DNA of 64,000 nt, taken from Ailanthus altissimus. Its lineage: Eukaryota; Streptophyta; Magnoliopsida; Sapindales; Simaroubaceae. The position numbers were made by a program, and so were the translations under genes. Below are positions 12,987-24,113 of this stretch, in pieces (the stretch's first letter is position 1; each line of letters starts with the position of its first letter). The stretch spans positions 26,029,001 through 26,093,000 of the forward strand of contig OX327706.1 in NCBI GenBank assembly GCA_946807835.1, written 5' to 3'. The notes under the pieces are model-generated. The model made no database searches and was not told the origin of the DNA. It saw only the letters and a list, made by a program, of their open reading frames with translations.

Positions 12987-15900
12987 ATGGGTCTAGTGAT
13001 TCATGAAATTCTTCGAAGGTTCTTGATGAACAAAGTCTGGTTTTTCACTAGTAATAATCTTCTGGCTCTGGGATCAACTGCCACCTTCACAGTCTTAGCA
13101 ATCCTGGCAGTTGTTTTTGGCTACCTGTATTGCCCGTACTGGAAAGTCAGGACGGTTCCCGGCCCTCCAGCAATCCCTCTCGTAGGACACCTTCCCCTGA
13201 TGGCCAAGTATGGCCCTGATGTGTTTTCAGTTCTTGCCAAACGATACGGCCCTATTTTCAGGTCAGTTTTTTTTGCGGGTTTTATCATTTATGCCTCCAT
13301 TTTAATTATGATCGACATGCTAATTAGTATTGTCATTGTTTTATTGTTAAAAAATTTCCTTCGCAAAAGCTTCTCCTCTATCCTAACTGAGCCTGATCTA
13401 CTCTGCCTTTCTAATCAAGAATGTGGCTCGCCAACTCTGCTTGCTTCTGAGATTTTGCTAGATGCTTTTTCCCCCACTTCTTTTGATGATATAAGAGAAT
13501 TAATCTTTGTTGATATAAATGTGGTAACTTTCGAAAGAATAACTAAGGATTTGTTTTGGATTGCATTGAATTTTTAAAATAATCACTTTAATTGGCAAAA
13601 TAATGTTAAGCTTAATTGATAATAATGTCTAATTGAAAGTTAGTTTTGATTTTAAAAAAAAAAACACTATCAAGTCTGATTTTAACTTCTAAACTAATAA
13701 AGAATCATCGGATAGTTTTAACTACAACAAAAATATCTATTATAGTTCTATCATCAACTATGGGTTCGAATCTAAGAGAAATTTTAGAGAATATTTGCTA
13801 CCCCTAAAAATTATATCGAATAAGAAAATATTTAAATAATTTCTAAATATACAATATTTCTTATAGTTATAGAGCCTTTTAAGTGAAAAAATGAGCAGAG
13901 TTACAAGAAGTAAAAGACATGTAGGATACACGAGAAGGAAGCGAAATGAGACTTGAAAGCGGTAAAAAAGGCAAAGAAAACATAGGGTGCTATCCAGGCC
14001 TCAATGTCGTGGCGTCGAAGGTAGAAAGTGCAGCTCTGCAACGCTGGAAATAGTTTCTTGTTCGCACCGCTACACAAAATGTAGGGAAGTCAGTTTCAGC
14101 TTTGGATTTCTTAATTTTAAGGGATTTTAGACTTATAAAACGCGTGAACTCTTATTCTAATTAGATTTATGATTTCTAGGCACGTTATAACTCCTATATA
14201 AATCTTTGTAAACCATTCAGATTGATTATTAAGAATTAAAAGAGACCTTAAGAGAGAGAATAACTAAATAAACACTAAGTGCTTATTTGTACTAGAGTAC
14301 AACTACTGTTTGGGTGTTAATTATTCTTGGAAGAACAATGGTACGCCATTCATTAGATCCTTTGAATATTCTTCATTATGTTTTCTTGTAAATTCTCTAG
14401 AATAGTTAATAAGAAAGGTTATGATCCTTGGATCCACCGTGGACATAGGCAATTGGCTGAATCACGTAATTGATTGTGTTGTGGTCTTGTTTATCTCATT
14501 TATATTCTTGTTATATTTGATTGATATTTGGTTATTTCGCTACATAAGGAGATTAGGGTTCAAGGTTGAATTTGTTTCTAGGGCTCTTCGCTTAACTTAA
14601 TCATAAGGATAACGAATGTTCCCTTCAACAAACTGATATTAAAGTAAATGTTCGATAATACACATCAGAGGTATTTAAACCATGGCTGTGATCAATCAAA
14701 AAATTTAAAAAGTTCAATGGGATGAATCACTTCAATCTTTGGAAGAAGAATGTTAGGGCTATACTAGTGAAGGAATGACTAAACTCAACTTTGGAGGAAG
14801 CTAGTTCTTCAACTAGTGAAGAGAAGAAAACCTCGAAATCTGGGGAGAATGATTAGGACATTATTCAGAAGAAGGCCCACAGCACCATAATTTTAACATT
14901 GAGCGACAAAATATTGAGGGAAGTTAATGAAGAAGAAATCACTTTAGAGGTATGGAAGAAACTCGAGGCGTTATACATGAAGAAGTCTTTTGCAAATAGA
15001 CTTCTTGTAAAGAAGAAGTTACATCAGTTGTCTATGCCTAAGGGATCTTTATTGAGAGCTCATATTGACAAGTTCAACAAGATCATCACAAGTCTTGAGA
15101 CCTTGAGAATCAAGACAAAGGATGAAAATAAGGCCATCATCCTGTTGAGTTCGTTGTCGAAGTGCTATGAGAGTTTTGTGTATACGCTGCTTTATAGTAT
15201 AGAGTCTTTAATGATAAATGATGTCAAAGTATTATTTGAACTTAAAAGAATTGACAAAGAGATCAGAATACAAGAGTGGAGCAGTGTTGCTTGCACAAGA
15301 AAAGAAGAGTAACAATCAAAGATAAAATCTAATAAATGTTTCTTTTGTCATAAAGAAGGGCACTTTATGAGAAATTGTCCTAAATCAAAAAACTAAGATG
15401 AGTGTGTTGCTGTCGGTAGTCTTAGGGAAGATATCGAAGTTATAGACATATTGGTAGCCTTAAGAAGAAAGTACGCTGGTAAATAGATACTAGATTCAGG
15501 GTGTAGTTTTCATATGTGTCTCGATAGATCATTGTTTACCAATTATAAAGCCATGAGAGATAAAGTTCTAATGGAGAATGACATGGCTTGTGAAGTTATT
15601 GGTGTTTGTGACATAAGGTTGAGGATGCAAGATGAAAAAATTAGGGACTTACGTGATGTTAAACATATTCTTAATCTAAGGAGGAACTTAATTTTCTTAG
15701 GCAAGCTCGATAAAGAGGGTATTTGGTTAGAGAGAAAAAGGAAAAATTGAGGGTAGTAAAAAGATTTATAAGGTTTGAGGACCAAAAGCACAATATGGGG
15801 CTCTATGTGCTTAAATGGATGACCAAAAGTGGCCCAACAGGTGTTGAGGTAATACAGATCACAAGGCAACATCTAAAGTATGCTCACCGAAGAGATGAGG

Positions 15901-18820
15901 GTCGAAAATGAGTGTAATGCATCCATACCCTACGCAAGGTGCATGAATGGCTTTGGAGACCGATGTTACAAGCCTAGAAAAAGTTAAGTCTTGGCAGAGA
16001 CTTAACTGGACTTAGCTCTAAGTGATAGAGCTAGTGTGAATTAGATCCAAAAGCCTTATTATGTAGAGATCCTGAATCAAGGAAGAGTTTTGATGATTCA
16101 ATAATTTTATTTGAATAAGAATTGTGAAAAATATCAAAGAGGAGAGCCACAAAATGTCAAAGACGTATATGACACAAAAAGAGGAAGAGAAACGAAACTT
16201 AGAAGCGCCAAAAAAGGTGAATAAAATAGAGGGTACTATCTAGGCCTCAATGCCGTAGCACTAAAGCCACAACGCCAGAGGTAGAAAGCCCAATGCTGTG
16301 GCACTAGCCAGCCCTTGGCACTACGGCGCCAATACGGGGAAGTCAGTTTCAACTTCAGATTTCTAAATTTTATAGGCTTTTGGATTCCTAAAATGCGTGG
16401 ACTCTTATTCCAATTAAGTTTAGGGTTTTTAGAAACATTATCACCCATATATAAATCTTTGTAAAGCCTTTAAATTGATTATCAAGCATTGAAAGATACT
16501 CTAAGAGAGAGAAGAACTAGATAGACACTAAGTGCTTGCGTGCTCTAAAGTGCAACTGCTATTTGGGTGTTTACTATTCTTGGGAGAACAAAGGTACGCT
16601 ATTCATTAAACTCTTTGAGTGTTTTTTATTGTATTTTTTTTAAGTTCTCTATAAGAGTTAATAAAAGAAGTTAAAATCCTTGAATTTATCATAGACGTAA
16701 GTAACTAGTCGAACCATGTAATTGATTATGTTATACTCTTATTTATCTGTTTTATATTCTTATTATCTTTGCTTAATATTTAATTATTTTATTGTGCAAA
16801 AAAATCAAAGTTTAAAGTTGAATTTATTTCTAAAGTTCTTCGTTTAACCTATTTATAAGGAGAAGGGAGGTTTCTTCTGCATGATTATTTGTAAATCTTT
16901 GTCTCCTCATTAAGTATTTTTTTTCTGTACTAACAATGGGTGGCTGGTGATTTTCATGAAGCAGGTTTCATATGGGCAGACAGCCACTGATAATTATAGC
17001 CAATCCGGAGCTTGTTAAAGAAGTTGCAGTAAAAAAATTCAAAGACCTTCCAAACAGAAGCATTCCTCCTCCCATAGCAGCTTCGCCGCTTCATCAGAAG
17101 GGTCTTTTTTTCACCAGGTACAAATTCTACATTCATAAAACAGTTCCATTGGGATTGTGACCGTCCAATAAACTCATCATCATCAATGTCATTCTGTTTA
17201 TTTTTAAATTTATGGAGAACTAATGCAGGGATTTAAGATGGTCGACCATGCGAAACACTATATTATCAGTGTACCAGCCATCTTACTTGGCCAGTTTAGT
17301 GCCCACAATGCAATCAGTCATTGAATCTGCAACCCAGAATCTGGAGTCATCAAAAGAAGAAGACATCACTTTCTCTAACCTATCTCTCAGGTTGACTACA
17401 GATGTGATAGGAAAAACTGCCTTTGGAGTCAGCTTTGGCCTCTCAAAACCACAATCCCTCACCGAGTCCATTAGCAGTTGCAGTGTGCTTAAACAAGGCA
17501 ACAAAGACAGAGTCTCAGACTTCATCAATCATCACATCTTCTCCACCACCCAAGCTAAGATGGATTTAACAGGTTCTCTCTCAATCATATTAGGCCTACT
17601 TGTTCCCATACTTCAAGAGCCATTTAGAAAGATTCTTAAGAGAATACCCGGCACTATGGACTGGAAAATTGAGAGGACTAATCAGAAATTGTGTGACCGG
17701 ATTGATGATATCGTATTGATGAGAATGCAAGAGAAAAGCCGTGGATCGAAAGACTTCCTGTCTCTCATATTGAAGGCAAGGGAATCCGAGAGAACGTCAA
17801 GAATCTTTTTCACCCCTGACTACATTAGTGCAGTAACTTATGAGCACCTGCTTGCTGGATCAGCAACAGTAGCTTTTACATTGTCCGCAATTGTGTACTT
17901 AGTAGCTGGACATCCACAAGTTGAGAAAAAGCTGCTTGCAGAGATTGATGGGTTTGGTCCGCGTGATCAGAAGCCAACCGCTCATGATCTTCAACACCAA
18001 TTTCCCTATCTTGATCAGGCAAGTCTTATTTACTTCAATTTTGAACAATGCCCTACTCCTCAGGTATGACTAGTCAGAAAAATAATGGGAACCCATAAAA
18101 TTCATGGATGGCCTGATTGCAGGTGATAAAAGAGGCTCTGAGGTTTTATGTAGTTTCCCCATTAGTTGCCAGAGAAACGGCAAAAGAAGTAGAGGTTGGA
18201 GGTTACCGTCTCCCCAAGGTATTATCAAACATATTAACCAAGTGTTTGTATGTTGTGTTTCTACTTGAAATTTGTTAACATACTAGTTTCGTATTCGCAA
18301 CTCCTAATTTTTTTTCTTTCTTTTTGGCACCTAGAGTTTACAAACTAATTACATATTTATGCTTACTGATTATGATTCTGCATCACAGTAGTTACGGATT
18401 AAAAGACAACATATCACTGTGAAACATACTTTGATAGCATTATAATTAGCAGTCAGTCTAAAGTTGATATATTCGTTTATACAATACCAGGGCACATGGG
18501 TCTGGTTAGCAGTTGGAGTACTAGCAAAAGATCCAGAGAATTTCCCAGAACCAGGCAAGTTCAAGCCAGAGAGGTTCGATCCAAATTGCGAAGAAGAAAA
18601 GCAAAGGCATCCGTATGCTTTCATACCCTTCGGACTTGGACCGCGATCATGCGTTGGCCAAAGATTCTCCATGCAAGAAATGAAGCTCACACTGATACAT
18701 TTGTACAGGAAATATGTCTTTCGACATTCTCCCAACATGGAAAAACCTCTGGAACTTGAATATGGCATGATTCTCAGTTTCAAGCACGGGGTAAAGCTTA
18801 GAGTCCATAACCGAACTTGA
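12987..18820 (+). CDS. MAX1: MAX1-type cytochrome P450 (CYP711A family), strigolactone biosynthesis
   Basis: CYP711A enzymes oxidise carlactone to carlactonoic acid at the endoplasmic reticulum, a step towards strigolactones. Model: exons 12987-13261, 16965-17117, 17229-18018, 18123-18218, 18491-18820, giving 547 residues (family about 520-550) with no internal stop. Seen: N-terminal membrane anchor about residues 25-48; proline hinge PGPP at 58-61; family-diagnostic [40 protein letters not shown]-helix AGSATV 352-357; K-helix E410-x-x-R413; FKPERF 462-467; heme loop [11 protein letters not shown] with Cys492. Exon junctions restore MAX1-like text ([18 protein letters not shown]). Intron 3 starts with GC (GCAAGT) rather than GT; an in-frame GT donor 45 bases later would add 15 residues. 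Intron 1 is 3.7 kb because of a retrotransposon. Identification as a MAX1 orthologue is strong; activity is inferred. Confidence 0.95.
13880..16881 (+). mobile_element. Gag/protease-only copia-family LTR element inside MAX1 intron 1
   Basis: Two direct LTRs flank an internal region of about 1.45 kb. The left LTR (about 13880-14630) ends CTTCAACA and is followed by a primer-binding-site-like CTGATATTAAAG. The right LTR is about 16086-16881. Shared LTR text includes the 'ctaagagagagaa...gacactaagtgctt' block and 'tataaatctttgtaaa'. The left LTR lacks roughly its first 80 bp. The internal part encodes only gag, a CCHC knuckle and protease; integrase and RT are absent. The element is in the sense direction of MAX1 and sits wholly within the intron. 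The same family recurs at 21.8-22.7 kb (solo LTR) and 40.15-45.34 kb. Confidence 0.85.
14899..15910 (+). pseudogene. Copia gag-CCHC-protease remnant of the intronic element
   Basis: One reading frame runs from 14899 with in-frame stops. Gag (UBN2-like) at 14899-15312 includes [15 protein letters not shown], then [14 protein letters not shown], then [15 protein letters not shown]. The nucleic-acid-binding knuckle [14 protein letters not shown] (CX2CX4HX4C) lies at about 15337-15378. The retroviral-type protease active site [11 protein letters not shown] lies at about 15487-15520, directly after a TAG (15484-15486) where the family has Trp. Text then continues to [11 protein letters not shown], the region that normally leads into GAG-pre-integrase, and the coding part ends; only about 180 bp separate it from the 3' LTR. 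Confidence 0.8.
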
Positions 18821-19494
18821 AGGGTGCTCTATGTCAATCTTACATACAGATAAATTTATTGTAATAATAATTCGGTTCAAGAACATTGAATCACTTTTAA
18901 CTTTATCAAGGATATGGTACTAGTTTCATAGTGTGAAAACATTGTTTTGGCATGTACATAAACTCTGTCCAAAAGCCACTTTTGACGTTGAAAGACCTGT
19001 AATTAATTAACCACACCAAATCCTATAAGTTTGCTCGATGATGGGTCGTTACTTTTCAGTTAGACCTTGTAAATTTTACATGAAGACACATTTGGGTAAT
19101 GTGTACATGTTCGAAGAACAATTACTTGGCCGGTTAAGTAATCTTGCTACAAAAATTTGAACTTGAATTAGATATTGGTGATTCAAAAAATTGTCCTGCT
19201 TCTTAGATTATGTTGCTTGATGATCTTGGCCTGAGGGAAGCTGCTTATCTTGTTCTGGTCTTTATTGATTGTTGCTTTCTACTTGGTTGACTGTTGCCTG
19301 AAGGAAAGGATGATGTTGATATTGTAAGTTCTCTGCATTGCTGATTGCTTATGCCTTGGATCCATCGGCCTCCGATTCTTGTGGGAAGAGACTAATTTTT
19401 GGCCTGCTCATACAATTCACTAGATTTCGAACGGCTCGGTCCATGAATATACTTTATATATAACCTTAGAAAGAAAAACAAAAACTTTAATAAA
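18821..19494 (+). other. MAX1 3' flank
   Basis: The first 100 bases or so are presumed 3' UTR (for example TTGTAATAATAATTC near 18858 as a poly(A) region). The remainder has no recognisable coding sequence or repeat. Confidence 0.4.
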
Positions 19495-19566
19495 GGGTGT
19501 TTGGTCTAGTGGTATGATTCTCGCTTCGGGTGCGAGAGGTCGCGAGTTCGATTCTCGCAACACCCC
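19495..19566 (+). tRNA. tRNA-Pro (anticodon CGG)
   Basis: A 72-base cloverleaf. Acceptor stem GGGTGTT pairs with AACACCC (19559-19565), discriminator C. The A box TGGTCTAGTGG lies in the D arm. The anticodon stem CTCGC/GCGAG encloses the loop TTCGGGT with anticodon CGG at 19527-19529. The T arm GCGAG-TTCGATT-CTCGC contains the B box. All stems pair perfectly. A T-run about 25 bases downstream (near 19590) can serve as pol III terminator. It reads proline codon CCG. Confidence 0.93.
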
Positions 19567-19628
19567 GAAAGTTAGGTTTACGACATTGTTAGTTTTTTCC
19601 ATTTTCCCGTAATTGACAAAAATACAAA

Positions 19629-19699
19629 TGCACCAGCCTGGAATCGAACCCGGGTCTGTACCGTGGCAGGGTACTACTCTACCACTAGACGACTGGTAC
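19629..19699 (-). tRNA. tRNA-Gly (anticodon GCC), slightly degenerate
   Basis: Minus-strand 71-base tRNA. Its acceptor stem is GTACCAG/CTGGTGC with one G-T wobble. The D arm contains GTCTAGTGGTAGA. Anticodon loop CTGCCAC carries GCC at 19665-19667 (plus-strand ggc). The T loop is TTCGATT. Compared with the usual plant tRNA-Gly(GCC), the T stem has a mismatch (CCGGG against CCAGG) and position 2 is T rather than C. These two changes mean it may be a decaying copy. It sits 62 bases from, and opposite to, the tRNA-Pro gene. Confidence 0.75.
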
Positions 19700-21257
19700 T
19701 TTCCCAGAGATTGCCAGAAAGTTCATACTATTATCTCATGTACATGACATTCCTTTTTACATAGCCAGATTACTTCCGCAATTTAGAGTAAGATTTATCC
19801 CTCACCCAAGGATGAGGGACTCAACCAAGAGAGTGGTGGGCATGTACATGAAATACTTGATTAAAAGTGTTACATGATCAAAACAACAGTCCGAAATGTA
19901 ATGGCAATGTAAAGATAAGTACCATGAATGGAATTAAGAAAGGCCCTAGGCCTAGGAAAAAAAGCAAAGGCTGGATGAGCAAAAATTTATTCCAATATTT
20001 CAGCAGGTGGGGTCTAAATTAATATTCGCTCTAACCTAGGAAAACGTGGTTGTCCAAATTCATATGGCTGGATGTAGTTGTTAATCTCACATGAAGCATC
20101 CCCAAGTAATAGTGTCTACTTTGAGATATGTTGATGTGTCGTAGTCGTAGCCGTTGCATAGCAGCCTTTTTGAGTTTTTGACATCCCCCATGTCATAAAA
20201 CAAGAAGAAGATACAAATCCACCGCAACTCCAGTTTATAAAATACATAACAAACATGCCTAATGACAGCAATTGTTGAGGATAATGGCACGTTTTTAAGT
20301 TTTTTTTTTTATAAAAATATTTTACGCAGTGAGCTACTTGGAAAAATGAAGAGTTTTGTATATTGTTAAATTTTTGTTCTGCTTGATTCATTGCTGAAGA
20401 ATAGTACAATATATACTTGTTACATTTTTAATTCTAGAAAGCTTAGAATGTTCTTTGAGCTGAGATATTTACAAGATGTGCTACAAGTGTATTAATTCTG
20501 ATCCTTGGATCTCTTTTTGTTTCTTTGCAAGTGATTGCCATCTCTTTTGGTTGAATGAGGTAATAATTGAAAAGAATATTGCTGATACAGTGAGCTGGCA
20601 TTATGCTACCACAGCAGCTAATACAACTGTTACTGCAGTAACTGAAACCATGCTTGCTGTTAATCTTAGGTGCTGCTTGGACAATGGTGCAAGGCTCTTT
20701 TGGTGCGGGACTGAAGTGATGCTGGGCTAGCTGTACCGCTGTTCTGGTTCAGGCAAGCCTTGCATCACAAGCAGTCCTTCATGCCTCTCTTCAACAAGCT
20801 GCACATAGTGGGTTCTGTGTGCACGATCGTTAGAAGGGAATGGGCCAATGGGGAAAGACAGGAAAATAGAAGAGTCCCATGATGGGTTTTTCTGTTCTTT
20901 TGTTATTGAATAGGCATGGGAAATTTTTTGTTATTATTGTCACAGGCTATCTCACATGCTGCTCAAAGTTAGTTAATAGACGTTAGAAACAAAATTTCAG
21001 TTGAAAGCACTCGCCTTTGCAGAGTCTTGTCCAATGAGAAGCTCCTTAATTTTGTGAAATGTGGAACTGTGATTTCATGGAAATTGAAAAAGATCGAACG
21101 AGTGTGAAACATTCAAAGCTTATTATGAAGAAAGAGTAAAAAAAGATAAAAAGAAGGAACAAGCATTACTTTTGTTCTTAATCATAGACACGCTCCACCT
21201 TAAATACGGCAACGCAAAAGATCAAACCCAGAAAGGAAAAACGATATTGATAAAATA
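19700..21257. other. Intergenic, no gene recognised
   Basis: 20470-20900 is less AT-rich and contains an 84-codon plus-strand frame (20476-20730) without a known domain; it could be a decayed exon or non-coding transcript. The rest shows only low-complexity DNA. No feature is supported. Confidence 0.35.
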
Positions 21258-24110
21258 TTAAGACATTTTACAAGGTGGAAGTGGAGGCCCGCACAAGCCT
21301 GGATTATCCTTGAATGCAGATACAGGAATGTTGGCTCTGTGAGGAGGGATCCTGCCACTTAGTCTGTTTCCGGACACATTGAATTTCTGAAGCTTTTTCA
21401 AAGTCAGCACCTTCTCTGGGATAGCTAAAATTAGCTTGTTCTTTGAAAGCAAGATTGTTGTCAACTCTTTAGCATTACCAAGCTCCACTGGTATCTTCCC
21501 CGAAAGACCAGCGCCCTCTAGCCCTAATTGTTGCAATTCGCTCAGTTTTCCCAATAACTTTGGTATTGGTCCTCTCAATGGATTGTGTGATAAAACCAGT
21601 GATTTGATGTTAATCAATGTAGGTCTGTCTCCAATGTTATCATCAATAGGGGCAATGAACATATTGTCAGAAAGATCAACGGAATTATAATGGCCAAGTC
21701 GGTCTTGGGTTTCTTTTGAAAATATTGTATTCAGGTGGCCGGTAAACTTGTTGGAATGAAGATCAAGGTCCATTAAAAGTGAAAGATTCTTGAATTCAGC
21801 TGGGATTGATGAGTGAATTTGACAAATTGAGAAATGAAAGTGTTGAAAATTAATGATTCAACAATTTTATATGAGTAAGAATTGAGATAAATACCAATTG
21901 CAGAGTTATTATGAAGTCAAATACGCATTGAGTACATAAGGGAGGAGCAAAACGGAAGCAAAAAAATGAGTACTGTTCATGCAGGCACTGTTCATGGCAA
22001 GCACTGTTGTGCGGCGGGGGGGGGGGGTACTGTTTACACGGTTACTATTTATGTGGCAACTTTAGGATATTTCATGTTTTGGCTCAATTGATTTCTTTTA
22101 GTGGAATTATAACTTCTACAAGTAAAGACTCTTATTTTAAATAAGTTTAGGATTTTTAAGGGTATTTTATTTATTATATAAACCCTTCTAAACACAAGAT
22201 TCAGATTAAGCATCTAAGATTTCAAGATGTAACCATAAAAGAGAATAGAGGAGTTAGGTAGGCATTAAATGCGTGATGCATTAGGGTGTAACTTTTGGGG
22301 AATATTTTCTTTAGGTTCTTAAGTGAATAAAAGAAACACCATAGATCCTTTTGGTTTAGATGTTCGGATTATTCTTGTGTTCCTTGTAAAAATCTCTTAT
22401 GAGGAGATACTAAGAGGTCTTGGGGAGTCATGGTGATCAATGGTAGATATTTAGAGGTATCTATGAGAGATATTAAGGGGTCTTGTGGGATCATTGATGA
22501 TATAAGAAAATACTTAGTAATCTATTTCAATAATAAGAAGCTGGAGCATGGATCCTCTGTGGACGTAGACAATTTTGGGTCGAACTATATATATATTGCG
22601 TCTTGTTGATTGGTTTGTTTTCCTTATTTTTATTGGTGTGTTAATCTTATGTGTTTTTATTTATGGTGTGAGTTATGATTTTTCGCTGCGCATAGAATAA
22701 AAAGGATATCAAGATTGTGATTTAGTTAATATCATAAAGGTGTCAAACTGAAGTGCATGATTTGATATTCGCAATAGAAAAGTTGGTCATGTTTTCAATC
22801 CAATGTGACAATTTACTTGTCAATGCATTGCTTGATAAATCAAGCACGGATATTGGTGAGGAAGCTAACCAACTTGCAAGCTGCCCTTGGATCCCAGTTT
22901 TTGCCAACATTAGTTCAAATAATTTTAATTTTTGAAACCACTTTGGTATGCTAACTAGTCCCAGGGGATTCAATGACAGGTCTAAGGACTGTAACCTCTG
23001 CAGTTTAGCTAACTGGGGAGGAATATGACCAGAGAGTTGGTTTCTTGATAAGTCAAGTGTTTGAAGGTTTTGTAAATTGCCAAAACGTGAAGGAATTTTT
23101 CCTGTAAAATGGTTGTTTGAGAAGAACATGTCGGTGAGATTGACGAGATGGCCAATGGTTGCTGGCAGTTTACCAGTGAGCTCGTTGTTCTCAAGAATTA
23201 GCCTCTGAATCTTGGGTAGTATGCCGATTGATGCTAGCAAACTTCCTGTTAACTTGTTTTCTGATAACCGACAGAATATCAGTGAACTGACTCCAGAAAT
23301 TGAAGCAGGAATGCTTCCTGAAAGCTGGTTTTGATTGAGATATAGTAGCATTAATGCAGAAAGTTCACCAATAGACTCTGGAATGCTCCCTGTTATCTGA
23401 TTCTCGGATAAATCAAGATATTTCAAATTCTGGAGCTTACCGATTCCTGGAGGAATACTTCCAGAGAACTTGTTCCCATGAAGATCAAGTTTAGTTAGCA
23501 TTACCAACTCGCCAATGGCAGCTGGAATCGAGTTGGACAATTGATTGCCTGATAGTCCCAGCTCAGACAATGATGTCAAAGACCCAATAAGAGAAGAAGG
23601 AACACTGCCTGATATATAATTATCATCAAGATAGAACTTCTTCAAGTGAACAAGATACTTAAAGGTCATTGGTATTGATCCTGTAAGTTTGTTTGAATTT
23701 AGAAAGACATGAGTAAAATGTTTTAACTTGCCAAACTCTGGTGGGATTGGACCCTTCAAATCCTTGAGATCACTCAAATCCAGCACTAGAAGATTGGATA
23801 AATTCCCCAGATAAGGAGACAATGTTCCTGTCATGTAGGTGTCAAAAATGAAATCATCGCCAGAAACAAGACCTGGACGCGAGAGATTTACGACTCTTTT
23901 TGAAGAATCACAAGCTACACCTTCCCAAGAAGAGCAGCAATCAGAGGAAGCAGTCCATGACTGCAAAAGCTTTGAAGGGTCAGAAGTGATTTTGAGCTTG
24001 AACTGGAGTAATGCTTCTTTGTCAACTTCTTGGCACGCTTTGCAGGAAAGTAACAAGAAAATGAAGGGACAGAAGAGAAGGAAGATGAATGAGAAGGCTT
24101 TCTGGCTTCT
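21258..24110 (-). pseudogene. Secreted leucine-rich-repeat protein gene, disrupted
   Basis: The minus-strand LRR gene is split in two: 24110-22750 (signal peptide, LRR N-cap DKEALLQFKLKITSD...SSWEGVACD, about 14 LRRs of LxxLxLxxNxLxGxIP type) and 21839-21258 (last LRRs and C-cap NPGLCGPPLPPCKMS). It resembles small kinase-less plant LRR proteins of the DRT100/PGIP-like group, extracellular by inference. Lesions seen: a solo LTR (21841 to about 22749) separates the halves; the hydrophobic signal peptide (KAFSFIFLLFCPFIFLLL) has no ATG between the upstream in-frame stop at 24111-24113 and codon 24056 (TTG); and after removing the LTR a residual frameshift remains near LNLSN/HSSIPAEFKNL (about 21815-21825). 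So it was probably broken more than once. Confidence 0.85.
21841..22749 (+). mobile_element. Solo LTR of the gag/protease-only copia family
   Basis: It begins TGTTGAAAATTAATGATTCA, matching the family LTR start TATTGGAGATTTGGTGATTC, and contains the 'taagaattgag', 'gacgtagacaattttgg' and 'cgctgcgcatag' landmarks of the LTRs at 40152-40988 and 44456-45341. The right end is near 22745-22749. Flanks GAAAG (21836-21840) and GAAGT (22750-22754) look like a decayed 5-bp target duplication. It contains a run of 12 G at 22016-22027. It interrupts the LRR gene, in opposite orientation to it. No internal region is present, so it is the product of LTR-LTR recombination. Confidence 0.8.
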
Positions 24111-24113
24111 TTA

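Noticed and set aside
18019..18063. Treating the 45-base extension of MAX1 exon 3 as standard coding sequence
   Set aside because: It would insert 15 residues (ASLIYFNF...) at a junction that is uninterrupted in the CYP711A family and leave a 59-bp intron; kept only as an alternative splice form.
20476..20730. 84-codon plus-strand open frame in less AT-rich DNA
   Set aside because: Thr/Ala/Val-rich text with no known domain; may be a decayed exon, but nothing to support it.
24054..24056. TTG codon as start of the LRR reading frame
   Set aside because: It falls inside the hydrophobic signal peptide. Nuclear plant genes rarely start at TTG; better read as a lost ATG in a pseudogene.
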